Shown here piece after piece: positions 45,000 through 55,230 of a stretch of DNA of 64,000 bases. Positions within the stretch are counted from its first letter, which is position 1, and every line of letters begins with the position of its first letter. A model generated the notes under the pieces. The model saw only the letters and a program-made list of their open reading frames with translations, made no database searches and was not told where the DNA came from. Position numbers and translations under genes: made by a program. Source of the stretch: Aselliscus stoliczkanus (Eukaryota > Chordata > Mammalia > Chiroptera > Hipposideridae); NCBI GenBank assembly GCA_033961575.1, contig CM066737.1, positions 53,296,771-53,360,770 on the forward strand. The letters run 5' to 3'.

Positions 45000-47900
45000 A
45001 TTTTGCTGGGCATGAATATCACTTCTAATGATACTGAATAAGTTAATAATAAAACTCATTACATTGGAAACTCATTAAATTGGAAAAGGTGAAATAAGTG
45101 AGGACAAAACAATCTTCCCATAGTGTTGTCTGGTAGTCTGCTATGGAAATAAATAATTGAGACATATAAAATTTTTTAAGAGGTTCCTGTTTAGATTTTA
45201 AAAGTCCCAGTTGATTATGTGTTCATTAAATATTTACTTAGCATTAAATGCAAAAAGTTTGAAACATTTTCTACCTTTGACAACGAAAGGGAAAATGGAT
45301 CCAAATATCACATGCAATGATATAATTAGTATTTGAATTGAGATTGTATGAACAGTGAGACTTTTAAAAAACAAATATCACAGAAATTGTTTTATTATTT
45401 CAGCATTACCTACCTTATAAAACTGTGTGATGGCTATATTATGCAATGTAGGTGAAAGAGTTTGCTAAATTTGAAAAGCTAAGGAAAATATCATTATTGT
45501 TTGGCACATAGTGAATTTTTGGAAAAATATTTTAAATTCAATGGAAATGAAGATTCTACTAGCTTTTTTAGAAGTCCAACAAATTAAGAATAATTTACAA
45601 ACTATATTATAATATATTAAAGTTTATTTGACACAGGGAACATTGGAAAAACTAAAACACGATGACATTTATAAACCCTGCAGTGTTATTTATTTGTAGG
45701 GCTATCTATTATTTGTAAATCTGATATACATGAAGTTCATCTTGAGCTTGGTATTCAAGGTCCTTCAGGATATAACCCCACCCTAATTTTCTGCTCTTCC
45801 CTATGATTTTCTTACATGTATTCTGCATTCTGTTAAAAACTGAACTGCTTATTAAACATACCCTATAATCTTCTGCCTTTGTACCTTGGAATATATTCTT
45901 CCTTTTTCCTAGACTACTCAGGTAGTATAGTGTATTGATAAAAAAAAAAAATTCTAGAGCCACACTGCTTATGTTTGAATCTGGCTTTGCCACTTAAATA
46001 GGGCAAGAATAAATCTAAACTAAGGAAAATTCAAGTAGGAATTTCATTAAAAATAATGTATGTTGCTAAATCTTTTATTTGAGATTTGGTAATAAAGGAA
46101 ATAAATTTTCTATGCCCTTTGTTTTTATTTCACTCACTCTCCTTTATTATGCCAACTCCAAAGGCAGCATATTCCAGACAGAGCCTTTGATTTTCCCACA
46201 TCAACTTGAGCCCTTAAAGCCTTCATAAATAGATCTGTGATTGGGGAACATTTCTTGGTACTAGCCACAATGAGCTAACCAGACAGACTCTTCAGAACCG
46301 GCTCATTAACAAAACAATGGAGCCAGTTAGGGACTAAACAAGCTCAATCAGGATAGCTCTAGATGCATGCATGGCACTGAAGCAATATCATAACCTGGTT
46401 GTGAGGGCTGAGATCATGCTTTCTATTTTATTTGTCTCCATTCACAGCTTCAAAGGGGATGGCTCTTTGACTTGAACTAATTGAAGAGAAATGTAGGTTA
46501 AACTAGTGAAAACTGGGAATTTTAGACTATTCAAAGAGTAATGATATTTTATTAATTTAAGTATATATAGTAAATATAATCAGAATAGAGAATCACCCAA
46601 TAGTATCCTTTGGGAATGTGTTTAATAGGTAAACCCATATCCCTTTGTAAAATACTGACTGCTTATAACCAAATTATTTCAAAGTATTTATCTCTTAAAT
46701 AAATTTGGCATTTGTTCTGCAACTTTATTTACATGATGTCTTATTTAGCAACATCTGTATTAAAGTTCTGAAAACACACACAAAATACATCATCTTTGCC
46801 TATGTCTGAATTAAATTATAATATACTGGCTAATTTTTTTTTTTACATTTCTTTGACAGATATACACATCAGTGATTCAGTTCCTATTAAAAATGGTGCA
46901 TTTTGACATTGCTTTTTACTATACCAAGAATGCTTTCCTTTTTGTAGGTCTCTAATTTTCACTGCCATCAAAAGTACCAAGCCATAAGGAACTATGGGGA
47001 CTTGACAGAGTTTTTGTTACTGATATAAAATATATTTAATGGAAGATGATTTTTGAAAGCACCTGGCATTTTTCATAAACTTAAGGGTCAAGAAATGAGC
47101 CCCTTTCAATTTAATATTTTCTCTATTATTCTTTATTTTAGCCAAACTTAACATACTTGTAAATAACTCTTTCCTGTTTCTCTGTCTTTCTCATATTCCA
47201 CTTGTACCTGAAAAGGAGACAGCAAAATTTTCTTCACTACCTTGAAAATTTTTTCCCAAGTCAACAAGCCTGTTTTCTTAATTTCTGTTGGAAATAGTCT
47301 CAATCTTTGTCACAACAGAAAACTCTTAGGAGAAATGACCCCTGCCTTTCTGGTCAAACTCGGTTCTCTCCCCTCACTCAGATTTCACATTGCCAGTTTC
47401 TCACTTGCTAACAGGTACAGTCCGAAGACATATAATCCTTACTCTCTCAATCAGCCCTTAGCGAGTAGTAGGTTTGGTAGGTAACAAGTCTTTGTAGAGC
47501 ACACTACAGTCCACTAAGTGTGGTCTGACTGCTTCTCACTTCTCAAGGGATCTGATCAACGTCCATTGTAACCCTCCCGCAACTGTGTTCGCGTTCTCGC
47601 ACACAGAGCACTGTTACGTAGCAGGTGACACAGGCCGTTCTTTTCAGTGTGAATACCGTTATACCCCCCCCCAAAAAAAAATATGTCCCATCCAAGGCAT
47701 GCTGGTCCAGAATAAATCATACCTATTCATGTAAAACAGAAGGTGCAGAGGCTGCTCTGACTTGAAGCACCGAGATCTACCTATAAGGAAATGTAGTTTT
47801 CACTCTCAAATTAATGTTACAACCATGTGTGTGTGAGAGGGTGGAGTGAAAGATATTGGAAATCCTTCACTTGTTCATTTTGGCCTTCTGACTGACATTC

Positions 47901-48135
47901 GATCGGCATCCATCCCCTATGTGATAAAACTGCCGCATCTCTCATTCACATCCTGATAGACTCAGTTATGTTAAAGTGTCTAGGGCGGGGGAATTTAGGG
48001 TCCGATTTACCCGCAACTTGTGCCTTTTTTGGGTATTTCTCAGAGTTGTAAGAATCTAGAGTTCTCCCTATTTTTTCTGATAGCCACGGAATCCGAGGGC
48101 CCCTTCTTTCCCCCTCCTAAGTTTGAGTTACTCAC
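45000..48135. other. DNAAF6 intron 1, unique
   Basis: A 3.1-kb AT-rich stretch with no element recognised. GC content rises from about 47.3 kb towards the promoter. Could hold regulatory sites, but none is evident by eye. Confidence 0.45.
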
Positions 48136-48230
48136 CTGAGTCAGTTTTCGGATCGCTGGCTAGGCTCAGAAAATACACTGCGGAGACCTCTGCGTCTATG
48201 TTGCCTGGGTAACCGCGTCCATTTCGCCCC
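48136..48230 (-). other. DNAAF6: DNAAF6 non-coding exon 1 (start approximate)
   Basis: On the minus strand the sequence CTCAG|GTGAGTAAC gives a strong donor with the last exon base at 48136. It lies in the GC-rich promoter region, just upstream of the first coding exon, whose acceptor is at 43027. No coding sequence joins the first coding exon, so this is read as 5' UTR. The upstream limit is a guess: the X-box at 48200-48213 and CCAAT boxes at 48284 and 48326 suggest initiation between about 48180 and 48260. Confidence 0.6.
48200..48213. promoter_or_regulatory. RFX X-box motif
   Basis: GTTGCCTGGGTAAC is an inverted repeat of GTTGCC and GGTAAC with a 2-bp gap, a near-ideal match to the RFX-factor X-box (GTNRCC-N0-3-RGYAAC). 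X-boxes mark promoters of ciliary genes. It lies about 65 bp 5' of the DNAAF6 exon 1 donor, so it is at or just upstream of the start site. Binding is inferred. Confidence 0.8.
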
Positions 48231-48283
48231 ATACAGCCCCCCCTCTCACCCACCACCTCTGGGTTCCCGCTTGACTTTCCTGG

Positions 48284-48330
48284 CCAATCACGGAAGAGTC
48301 TCCTTTGAAAAAACGCCAGAATCAACCAAT
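48284..48330 (+). promoter_or_regulatory. Paired CCAAT boxes
   Basis: GGCCAATCA (CCAAT at 48284-48288) and AACCAATCC (CCAAT at 48326-48330) lie 42 bp apart between the two first exons. NF-Y sites of this type are common in TATA-less bidirectional promoters. Their role here is inferred from position. Confidence 0.6.
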
Positions 48331-48419
48331 CCAAGCGCTTGCCAGTCGGGGTCAATAGCTGCCCTTTCACATAAAACGGGGTCGCCCACTTGAGCCTCTC
48401 TCTCGGTTAGCCTGTCTTC

Positions 48420-48544
48420 AGCGGGAACATGTCTACTGTGGAGGTCGGTTTTTCCGGCTCTAGTAGATCCTGGCCTGCCTCTCTGGCTGGTACACATTTA
48501 CTTCAGGCCCCCGGTAGCGACTGGCAACGCCGGCAGTCACCTAG
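48420..48544 (+). other. NUP62CL: NUP62CL 5' UTR exon (start approximate)
   Basis: The sequence upstream of the strong donor CCTAG|GTAAGT at 48544 lies immediately downstream of the CCAAT boxes and opposite the DNAAF6 exon. It contains an ATG (48429) in a short frame not obviously connected to the downstream coding exon, so I treat it as non-coding. The 5' limit is inferred. Confidence 0.55.
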
Positions 48545-49110
48545 GTAAGTTTTCGGGGTTTTCGTTGGTCCGGGTCATCGAAGTCTCGCTCTTCATTATG
48601 CTTTTACCTCAGGGGAATTCCAGATTAGACGACCGGAGCGTCAGGGACAGAAGTGTAGGCTAGATCGCACGGGTTCTGAGAGGTTTTGCGGCCGCTCTAC
48701 ACGCGCCGCCCACCCCCCTCCCCGCCCCCCGTAACAGAGACAGGTGTTGTGGTGCCGTCCTACTTCTGCGTTTGTGTGTGTAGGGTGCGATCGCGCTTTT
48801 TTCTCTTTTTCTCGCGCTGCTGCGTGCGAGTTATCCGGGTCCGGAGCCTCAGGGGGAGCGACCCTTCGACCACCACGCGGGTCTTGTTAGGAACCGGCTG
48901 GAGCTTCGCGTCGCTCCTACTCCCGGTGACATCGCGGGACTCGCGCTCCGCTTTACTCGTCTTTGGCGAAACGCAGGTGCGCCGCCGGCTTGCCACTGCT
49001 TGGCAATCTGTCTTCACTTAGAGGTACAGTTGTGAACGCTACTTTCCCATGGATTCTGTGGTTTGGTTTTAAACAAAGGGAGAAGAAAAGAGATGGCTCA
49101 AAAATATGTA

Positions 49111-49195
49111 GTGCCGGCCCAGTAGCACGGTGGTTAAGCGCTGGCTTAGGAAGCCAGCGGCCCCGGTTCGGGTCCTACAAAAAAAGTAAAATAAA
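49111..49195 (+). mobile_element. Short tRNA SINE, 3'-shortened
   Basis: GCCGGCCCAGTAGCACGGTGG head to GGTTCGGGTCCTAC, then straight into an A-rich tail. The usual ATATGAGGGCCAGTGACACTG section is missing, leaving almost only the tRNA-like part. Confidence 0.85.
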
Positions 49196-49417
49196 ATAAA
49201 CTGCTTTCCTTCTTTCTGCTGCCATGGTTTTGTAACTTTCAGCCCATCTGGCGAAGAGGATAGTGAAGCTTAAGTAATTTGTCTATTCTACTTGTTATTA
49301 CTATGGTAAACAAAAAACGAAGCGTAGAATATTTAAGTTATTGGCTAAAGTTAAGGGAATTGGCTTTTTGGCCAAATTACCTATACCTTATTACATTAGA
49401 TCATCAGAGGTTTTGTT

Positions 49418-50048
49418 TTCCCTCACAGAACACTAAACATCTTTATCCCGTGGGCTAATAAGATAGGAGGGAGGGGGATTTATTTGCCTTTCTGGGTCTT
49501 GATTTTCCTCCGACAAAACTCCAGCTCCTTGCCCTCTAGCACATAGCCATGTGCTCCGACAGACTGGTCTTGAAGCGATCCTTGTAAGAAGCTTGCATTG
49601 CTGGAACCGCCCCTCTAGAAGACTGTTGATTTTCGCGTGCTTTTTCATTCCATAATATTTCTTCTGAATTTTCTTTGATAGTTTTTTTTTGTTTCAAATC
49701 TCCTCCTCAGGAGTCAGCTTGGCCCCCATCTTGCAGCCCAGGGCTGTGCATAGTGGGACTTGTACTGTGTCTAACGGTGTGCTGTCAGTGAATACAATGC
49801 AGTTCCTTACTAGGGTCTTGGTGCGGATCTGTTCGTTGTTGGATGCATTTAGATAACATCAATAGTCCCTGTTTTCCGGGTACAACACTCGGAGCGCACA
49901 GGTACTTCTGTTTGCCTCACCCCACGCGGACTGTGTGTGCAGCGGGGGCCAATCTTAGCATTGGCTCATATTTTCTCTTGTGGTAAGGCTTTTTCTTGCC
50001 CTCGGATCCTGTGGCGCTTGTGCCAGTTGACCAGAGAGATGCCAATGG
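49418..50048 (-). pseudogene. RPS8: RPS8 processed pseudogene
   Basis: The minus strand carries an intronless, degraded copy of 40S ribosomal protein S8: start region near 50046 (GISxxNWHKR lost to shifts), KKPYHK, a middle CCTRKT-IDV and [10 protein letters not shown] region, GAKLTPEEE, then [16 protein letters not shown] and a frame reading GKELEF-RKIK-RKGK followed by stop and AATAAA. Several frameshifts and stops are present. A decayed 3' UTR with a second poly(A)-signal-like GATAAA follows. It sits in NUP62CL intron 1 in antisense orientation, just beyond the CpG island. Not functional. Confidence 0.88.
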
Positions 50049-50258
50049 CTCAGCAACAATTGGAAAGAACTAGATCATCAGAGTTTAAGTATCTTAAATT
50101 TTATTCCTCTAGGCACTCGTGGAGCTTAAGCAATATATGCTATGCTGTCTCCTTGATTGCATTTTTTGTTTCTATTCTGCCTCATTTTGCATTGTTCTGT
50201 TAATAGTTCCTAACTCATGTTTTTCAGACCTTTTGGCTGTGACTCACCTCAAGGAATA

Positions 50259-51330
50259 TATATTTTTTTAATTTATTTGTATTAGTTTCAGGTATATAAC
50301 ACAATGCAATAGTTATACTCTTTACCCCCCAAAGTGATAACCCCCCTCCCCCAGTTCGCCACTCCACTCCCCTCACATATCATACATATCCATCACAACT
50401 CCCCTGACTCCCCTCCACAGTATACTCCACATCCCGTGACCATCCACATATTCAGTTACAGTTCGCATACAATACTATACAACATCAGTTTCAGATGTAT
50501 AGTGCAGTGATCAAGCCTCTACTCCATCCATGAAGTGGTCTCCCTAACAAGACATGTGACTATCTGACACGCCACAAAATTTTTACAACATTATTATATT
50601 ACCCGAACTGTGTTTCATATCCCTGTGGCAATATTGTAGTTGTCTATTTATGCTGTCTAATCCCTTCCCCTGCCCCCCCATCCCCACCCCCCTCCCAACT
50701 AGCCACCCCCAGTTTTCCTCTACATCTATGAGTCTGTTTACTTTGATCGTTCACTCAGCTCTTTTTTTTTAATTTTAATTTTAATTTATTTATTTTTATT
50801 AGTTTTCAGTGTACAACACAATGCAATAGTTATACTCTTTACCCCCCAAAGTGAAAACCCCCCTCCCCCAGTTCGCCACCCCACTCCCCCCCCATATCAT
50901 ACATATCCATCACAACTCCCCTGACTCGTCTCCACAGCATACTCCACATCCCGTGACCACCCACATATTCAGTTGCAGTTGGCATACAATACTATACAAC
51001 ATCAGCTTCAGGTGTACAGTGCAGTGATCAAGCCTCTATTTCATCCATGAAGTGGTCTCCCTAACAAGACATGTGACTATCTGACACGCCACAAAATTTT
51101 TACATTATTATATTCCCTGAACTGTGTTTCATATCCCTGTGGCAATATTGTAGTTGTCTATTTATGCTGTCTAATCCCTTCCCCTTTCCCCCATCCCCCC
51201 CTCCAACTAGCAACCCTCAGTTTTTCCTCTACATCTATGAGTCTGTTTACTTTGATCGTTCACTCAGTTCTTCAGACTCCACACACAAGTGAGATCACAT
51301 GGTACCTGTCCTTCTCCGACTGACTTATTT
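50259..51330 (-). repeat. Duplicated L1 3' UTR
   Basis: Two copies of the same roughly 490-bp 3'-UTR sequence (CAATAGTTATACTCTTTACC appears at about 50307 and 50825) stand in direct orientation. The upstream copy on the minus strand ends in a TTTTAATTTTAATTT-type A-rich tail, and the second starts right after it at GAGCTGAGTGAACGATC. Confidence 0.85.
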
Positions 51331-51562
51331 CTCACAACATAATAGTCTCTTCACAACAATATCAATTACATTCCCAGAACTGCCCCCATAACCCTGCAGC
51401 AACATTGTAGTCCCACATATACTGTCCAAAACCTTCCCCCTCTCCCTCTTCCCCACTCCCTCCCAACCAGCAACCATCAGTTTTTCCTTTATATCTGCTT
51501 GATATGACATCAAGCTTCTTAAATTGTCTCTCTGGGTTAGCTTGTTTACCCCTTTCTTTTGT

Positions 51563-52435
51563 TTAAAAAAGTCCTTTTAACATTTCTTGCAATGCTGGCT
51601 TGGTGGTAATGAATTCCTTAAGCTTATTCTTTTCTGAGAAGCTCTTTATTTCTCCTTCAATTTTAAGTGATAGCCGTGCTGGATAGAGCAATCTTGGTTG
51701 TAGGCCTTTATTTTGTGTCACTTTGAGTATCTCCTGTCACTCCCTTCTGGCCTGCAGAGTTTCTGTAGACAAGTCAGCTGTTAGTCTAACAGGAGTTCCT
51801 TTGTATGTAACCTGCTGTCTTTTTCTTGCAGCCTCTAGGATTCTGTCTCTGTCTTTAACCTTTGCCATTTTCACTATGATGTGTCTTGGTGTGGACCTGT
51901 TTGGGTTCAGCTTGTTTGGAACCCTCTGCACTTCCTGGGCATGTATGTTGATTTCCTTCACCAGGGTAGGGAAGTTTTCAGTCATTATTTTTTCAAATAC
52001 CTTTTCAACCCCTGGCTTCTTCTCTTCTCCTTCTGGTATCCCTATGATTCGAAGGTGGTTGCGCTTCATCTTGTCCCATAGGACTCTTAAACTATTTTCA
52101 TTGTTTTTTATTCTTTGGTCTTTTTGCTGTGCCAACTGGGTGAGTTCTGCTATTTTATCTTCCAAATCGCTGATCCGCTCCTCTGCTTCATCTACTCTAC
52201 TGGTGATTCCTTCGAGTGTGTTCTTCATTTCAGTTATTGTATTCTTTAGCTCTAACGGGTTGTTTTTTATGGTTTCCCTATCTTTCTTTATGTCCTCGCT
52301 AAGTTCCTTAAACATTCTTATCATCAGTGTTCTAAACTGTGTCTCTGAAAGGTTGGATCCCTCTGTTTCATTTGGTTCCATTTCTGGAGGTTTCTTCTGA
52401 TCTTTTACTTGTGACATGTTTCTTTGTTTCCCCAT
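51563..52435 (-). pseudogene. ORF1 of HAL1-like element, one nonsense codon
   Basis: From MGKQRNMSQVKDQKK to ALQEMLKGLF this is a 290-codon ORF1 of normal length with coiled coil (KNTLEGITSRVDEAEERISD), RRM (RIIGIPEGEEKK) and C-terminal domain (TPRHIIVKMAKVKDRDRIL). The only disruption is TGA in place of the Trp codon in RREWQE (stop at 51737-51739), removing about 57 residues. It is much better preserved than its relative at 35463, which suggests a more recent insertion. Confidence 0.9.
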
Positions 52436-53637
52436 TCTGGCTGTCACTCTGGGACTGCTTTGATGTATTAGATAGATCACCAGGAGAGCCCTGGCTGGAT
52501 CACGCAGGCACACAGCTCACGGCCCAACACTCCCAGGAGAACTCCCAGTCTCAGCCTGTCCCAGTCAGCCGCTCACAGATCAGGCCGAGCAGCCCGACAA
52601 CCAATCACCAGCCTGGCAACTCTGCAAGCGCAGTGTGGAAAGCAGAGACCCAAGGCGGCTTGCGTGCTCCCGCGTCTCAGTGAGCAGCCTGTTGGAGTCA
52701 GATCACTCCCACTAGGCGTTTCCCTGGCAACACAGCACAAGCCGAGCGGAGGGTGGGGATCCGAGGTGGCTCATGCACTCCCGGGTCTCAGTGAGCCGCT
52801 GTAGGACCCAGAGGGCACCGCCCTATGTTTCCCTGGCAACGCAGTATAAGCTGGGCGGAGGGTGGGGATCCAAGGCTACAGGCGCGCGCACGCACTTCGC
52901 CAATTCCACCAGACCAATTAGGTCTCGGACCTGATCTTTCGTGGGAGGGCCCAAGCCCGACAAAATGGCGCCCTCCTTACACCACTCGCGTGCAAGCTCC
53001 GCACCACGGGAACAACAATCCAAAAACCTCCAGCCTTTGCACCAAAAGTGCTCAGCTCAGTCCGTCCCCGCAGGCTCCCGGCTCACACAGCCACTCCCTC
53101 CATCAGGAACCAGGTAAGTGCTCATCGGCGAGCAAGCCCGGGCGCCGGCCCCACTGATTCTCCAGCCGCTCTTAGCCTCACCAAGCTGAGGAAAGAGAGT
53201 CCTTACTAATTTATTGCCGGCTATCTTAGAACTCCTCTTCCCGGCAAAGGAGCTCTGGGCTGGTGAGCTTGGGGTGCGGCCGGAGGGTCTCTCCCCCAAC
53301 CAGACAAGCTTCCCACGACTGGGGCTTCCCTCACGGGGCTCGCCCTCTCTCGTCTCCGCCCGTCCTACCAGACCCGACGTGGCCTCCTCTTTAAGTTCTT
53401 CGTTTAGTGGTTCTGTTCCTCCAGTGTTCCGGGGACCTCCAGGGTTGAATGCTGTATAATTTGCTTGTAATTTTGGTGTGATCCTGGGAGGCAGTTAGCA
53501 CAGCGTCTGTCTATTGCGCCATTTTACCGGAAGTCTCAAGGAATAAATTTTATGTGGTGACTCAGTACATACATACAGGTATTTAACTGATAACTGTTAT
53601 GCAGAATAAGTACTTATTACATGCGGTGCACTCTGAT

Positions 53638-53640
<3 letters not shown>

Positions 53641-53682
<42 letters not shown>
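53641..53682 (+). repeat. (TA)n microsatellite
   Basis: About 20 uninterrupted TA units, self-complementary and likely unstable. Confidence 0.97.
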
Positions 53683-53686
<4 letters not shown>

Positions 53687-53734
53687 CATGACCCACTTAT
53701 GAATTGTCATTCACAGTTTGGAAGACCTTTTGTT

Positions 53735-53860
53735 TTCAAACTTGTGTGTGCTTAGGAACCACTTAGGACATTTATTACAAATGCGGATTTCCTTGGCTCA
53801 CTCCAGGAACTGGTTCTGTGGGTCTATGGTTGGACCCTGAGGTGGTTCATATAGCATATA
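53735..53860 (+). repeat. MER5-type hAT MITE fragment
   Basis: TTTTCAAACTTGTGTGTGCTTAGG, ACCACTTAGGAC and ATGCGGATTTCCTTGG follow MER5A. Diverged. Confidence 0.6.
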
Positions 53861-54094
53861 TAAAATGCTTGGTACAGTGCCAGGTGCACAAGTATTCAAT
53901 AGATAATAGTTTTATTCTTGGGACATAAATGTTTTTTATCTTTAGGAATATAAGTGCCTCCTCAAAGTTTGGCCTGCCTCTGGCAAGGTGGAATCTAATG
54001 GGAAGCACTGTATTCCCTAGGGTTGAGGAGGTAAAAAAGTAGGGAATGAGTCCTGGATCTGACGTAAATCTTCAAGTGCTTAACTTCCCTGGAG

Positions 54095-54220
54095 AATTTC
54101 TTAAGTTCAGAAACTTAGGGCTTGAGGATCACAAAGATTAGAGAGGTTCAGTGACTTGCCCAGGGTCATGTTGTCAGTGAGTGGATCTCAGAGATAGAAC
54201 TCACTTGATTAAGTCTAATG
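54095..54220 (-). repeat. MIR fragment
   Basis: GAGAGGTTCAGTGACTTGCCC and AGGGTCATGTTGTCAGTGAG are antisense MIR core. Confidence 0.7.
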
Positions 54221-54489
54221 TTCTTGTCCATTCTGCCTTAATAGCAGGTTGGATCTGGGGCAGAAGTTGAAGCAGAAAGAGAGCTTCCCTGCCTTGCCTG
54301 TCCCAGAAGCAGAGGCAAAAGATTTTGTGGCTTTCAGCCACTAGCTTGGCTTTATAGTAATGAAACTTGAGAGAGCTAAAAGAAAAAAACATACCTAAAA
54401 GTTTCTGTGGGTTATAGCTACGAAAAAGGGATATAGTTTAGCTAATTACTTTATAATATATAAATGGTTTTAAAACAGTAGTTAAATAA

Positions 54490-54603
54490 TTTATTTTATT
54501 TTTTTAGAAGGCAGTGTCACTGGCCCTCATATGTGGGATCTGAACCGGGGCCGCTGGCGTCCCAAGCCAACTCTTAACCACCGTGCTACTCGGCCGGCCC
54601 CAC
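54490..54603 (-). mobile_element. Short tRNA SINE (type A)
   Basis: Duplication TAGTTAAATAA (54479-54489; 54604-54614). First of three same-strand SINEs within 430 bp. Confidence 0.9.
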
Positions 54604-54718
54604 TAGTTAAATAACTTAATAAACCAGCATTAAAGATGAAAATTTTTCTTTAATTCTGCTACCAAAATATAACTGATATTTCTATTGCCCTATGATTGTA
54701 TGTTCCCATATTTATTTA

Positions 54719-54817
54719 TTTTTTAAGAGCAATGTCACCGGCCCTCATTTGTGGGACCTGAATCGGGCCCACTGGCTTCCAAAGCCAGCGCCCAACCACC
54801 GCGCCACTCGGCCGGCC
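54719..54817 (-). mobile_element. Short tRNA SINE (type A)
   Basis: AGAGCAATGTCACCGGCCC through CACTCGGCCGGCCC. No clear target duplication; more diverged than its neighbours. Confidence 0.85.
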
Positions 54818-54830
54818 CAAAACAAGGTAG

Positions 54831-54921
54831 ATTTTTTTTTGAGGGCAGTGTCACTGGCCCTCATATGTGGGGCTGCTGGCTTCCTAGGCCAACGCTTAAC
54901 TACTGCGCCACTCGGCCGGCC
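54831..54921 (-). mobile_element. Short tRNA SINE (type A), internal deletion
   Basis: About 12 bp around the B box (GACCCGAACCGG) are missing, so the promoter is defective. Lies 13 bp from the previous SINE in the same orientation. Confidence 0.85.
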
Positions 54922-54929
54922 CAAATTTT

Positions 54930-55230
54930 TAATTGGATTATGTTTCTTTGCTAATGAGTTTTATAAGTTCCTTATGTATTTTGGATATTAACTCTTTATC
55001 AGACATATGGCTTGTAAATATTGTCTCCCATTTTGTAGGCTGCCTTTTCATTTTGTTAATAGTTTCTTTTGCAATGCAGAAGCTTTTTAGTTTCAAGTAG
55101 TCCCACTTGTTTATTTTTTTATTCTATTGCTTTGAATTTTGGTATCATATTAAAAAAATTGTTGCCCAGACTCATGTCTTGCAATGTTTTGCAAGCAATG
55201 TATGCATCTATAAGCATATGAATACTGTGC
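54930..55230 (-). mobile_element. Old L1 fragment
   Basis: TTAACTCTTTATCAGACATATGG, GCAATGCAGAAGCTTTTTAG and AGTCCCACTTGTTTATTT are hallmarks of antisense mammalian L1 (late ORF2). Decayed. Confidence 0.8.

Larger units (their letters stand above)
1..48230 (-). other. DNAAF6: DNAAF6 (PIH1D3) locus, 3' end missing
   Basis: The gene spans at least 43 kb on the minus strand: a non-coding first exon ending at 48136 and five coding exons down to 5203. Every coding exon has AG/GT borders and the phases join (168, 73, 109, 97 and 86 coding nt), giving about 177 residues collinear with mammalian DNAAF6. The human protein is 214 aa by memory, so the final C-terminal exon lies left of base 1; I found no match to it in 1-5202. 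The protein is a PIH1-family HSP90 co-chaperone adaptor for cytoplasmic pre-assembly of outer and inner dynein arms; loss causes X-linked primary ciliary dyskinesia in humans (established knowledge). Introns are full of SINEs, two large L1-type insertions and a U2 retrocopy. The transcription start is not exactly known. Confidence 0.93.
48137..49060. promoter_or_regulatory. CpG-rich bidirectional promoter, DNAAF6 / NUP62CL
   Basis: This stretch is GC-rich with frequent CG dinucleotides, unlike the AT-rich surroundings. It separates divergent first exons (minus donor at 48136, plus donor at 48544, about 400 bp apart). It holds two CCAAT boxes (48284-48288 and 48326-48330) and an X-box at 48200-48213. 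No TATA box is evident. The CpG density continues about 500 bp into NUP62CL intron 1. Open frames here are by-products of base composition. Confidence 0.8.
50259..53534 (-). mobile_element. ORF1-only L1 derivative (HAL1-like)
   Basis: Minus-strand element, target-site duplication CTCAAGGAATA at 50248-50258 and 53535-53545. Its 5' end (AAAATGGCGCAATAGACAG) and GC-rich 5' UTR (52440-53530) match the 34.4-kb element. ORF1 occupies 52435-51563, and ORF2 is entirely missing: about 50 bp after the ORF1 stop the sequence reaches the same GTCATAT-AAGCAGATATAAAGG joint. The 3' UTR is present twice (51330-50760 and 50757-50259), each with its own A-rich end. It lies antisense in NUP62CL intron 1. Gene content resembles half-L1 (HAL1) elements, but its origin from a young L1 looks separate (inference). 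Confidence 0.9.

Noticed and set aside
48686..49021. 111-codon frame in the CpG island
   Set aside because: Arg/Ser-rich translation of GC-rich promoter sequence with no splice context joining it to NUP62CL.
51723..52400. 225-codon plus-strand frame
   Set aside because: Exact antisense of L1 ORF1. The equivalent antisense frame appears at 18015-18542 and 35498-35839.
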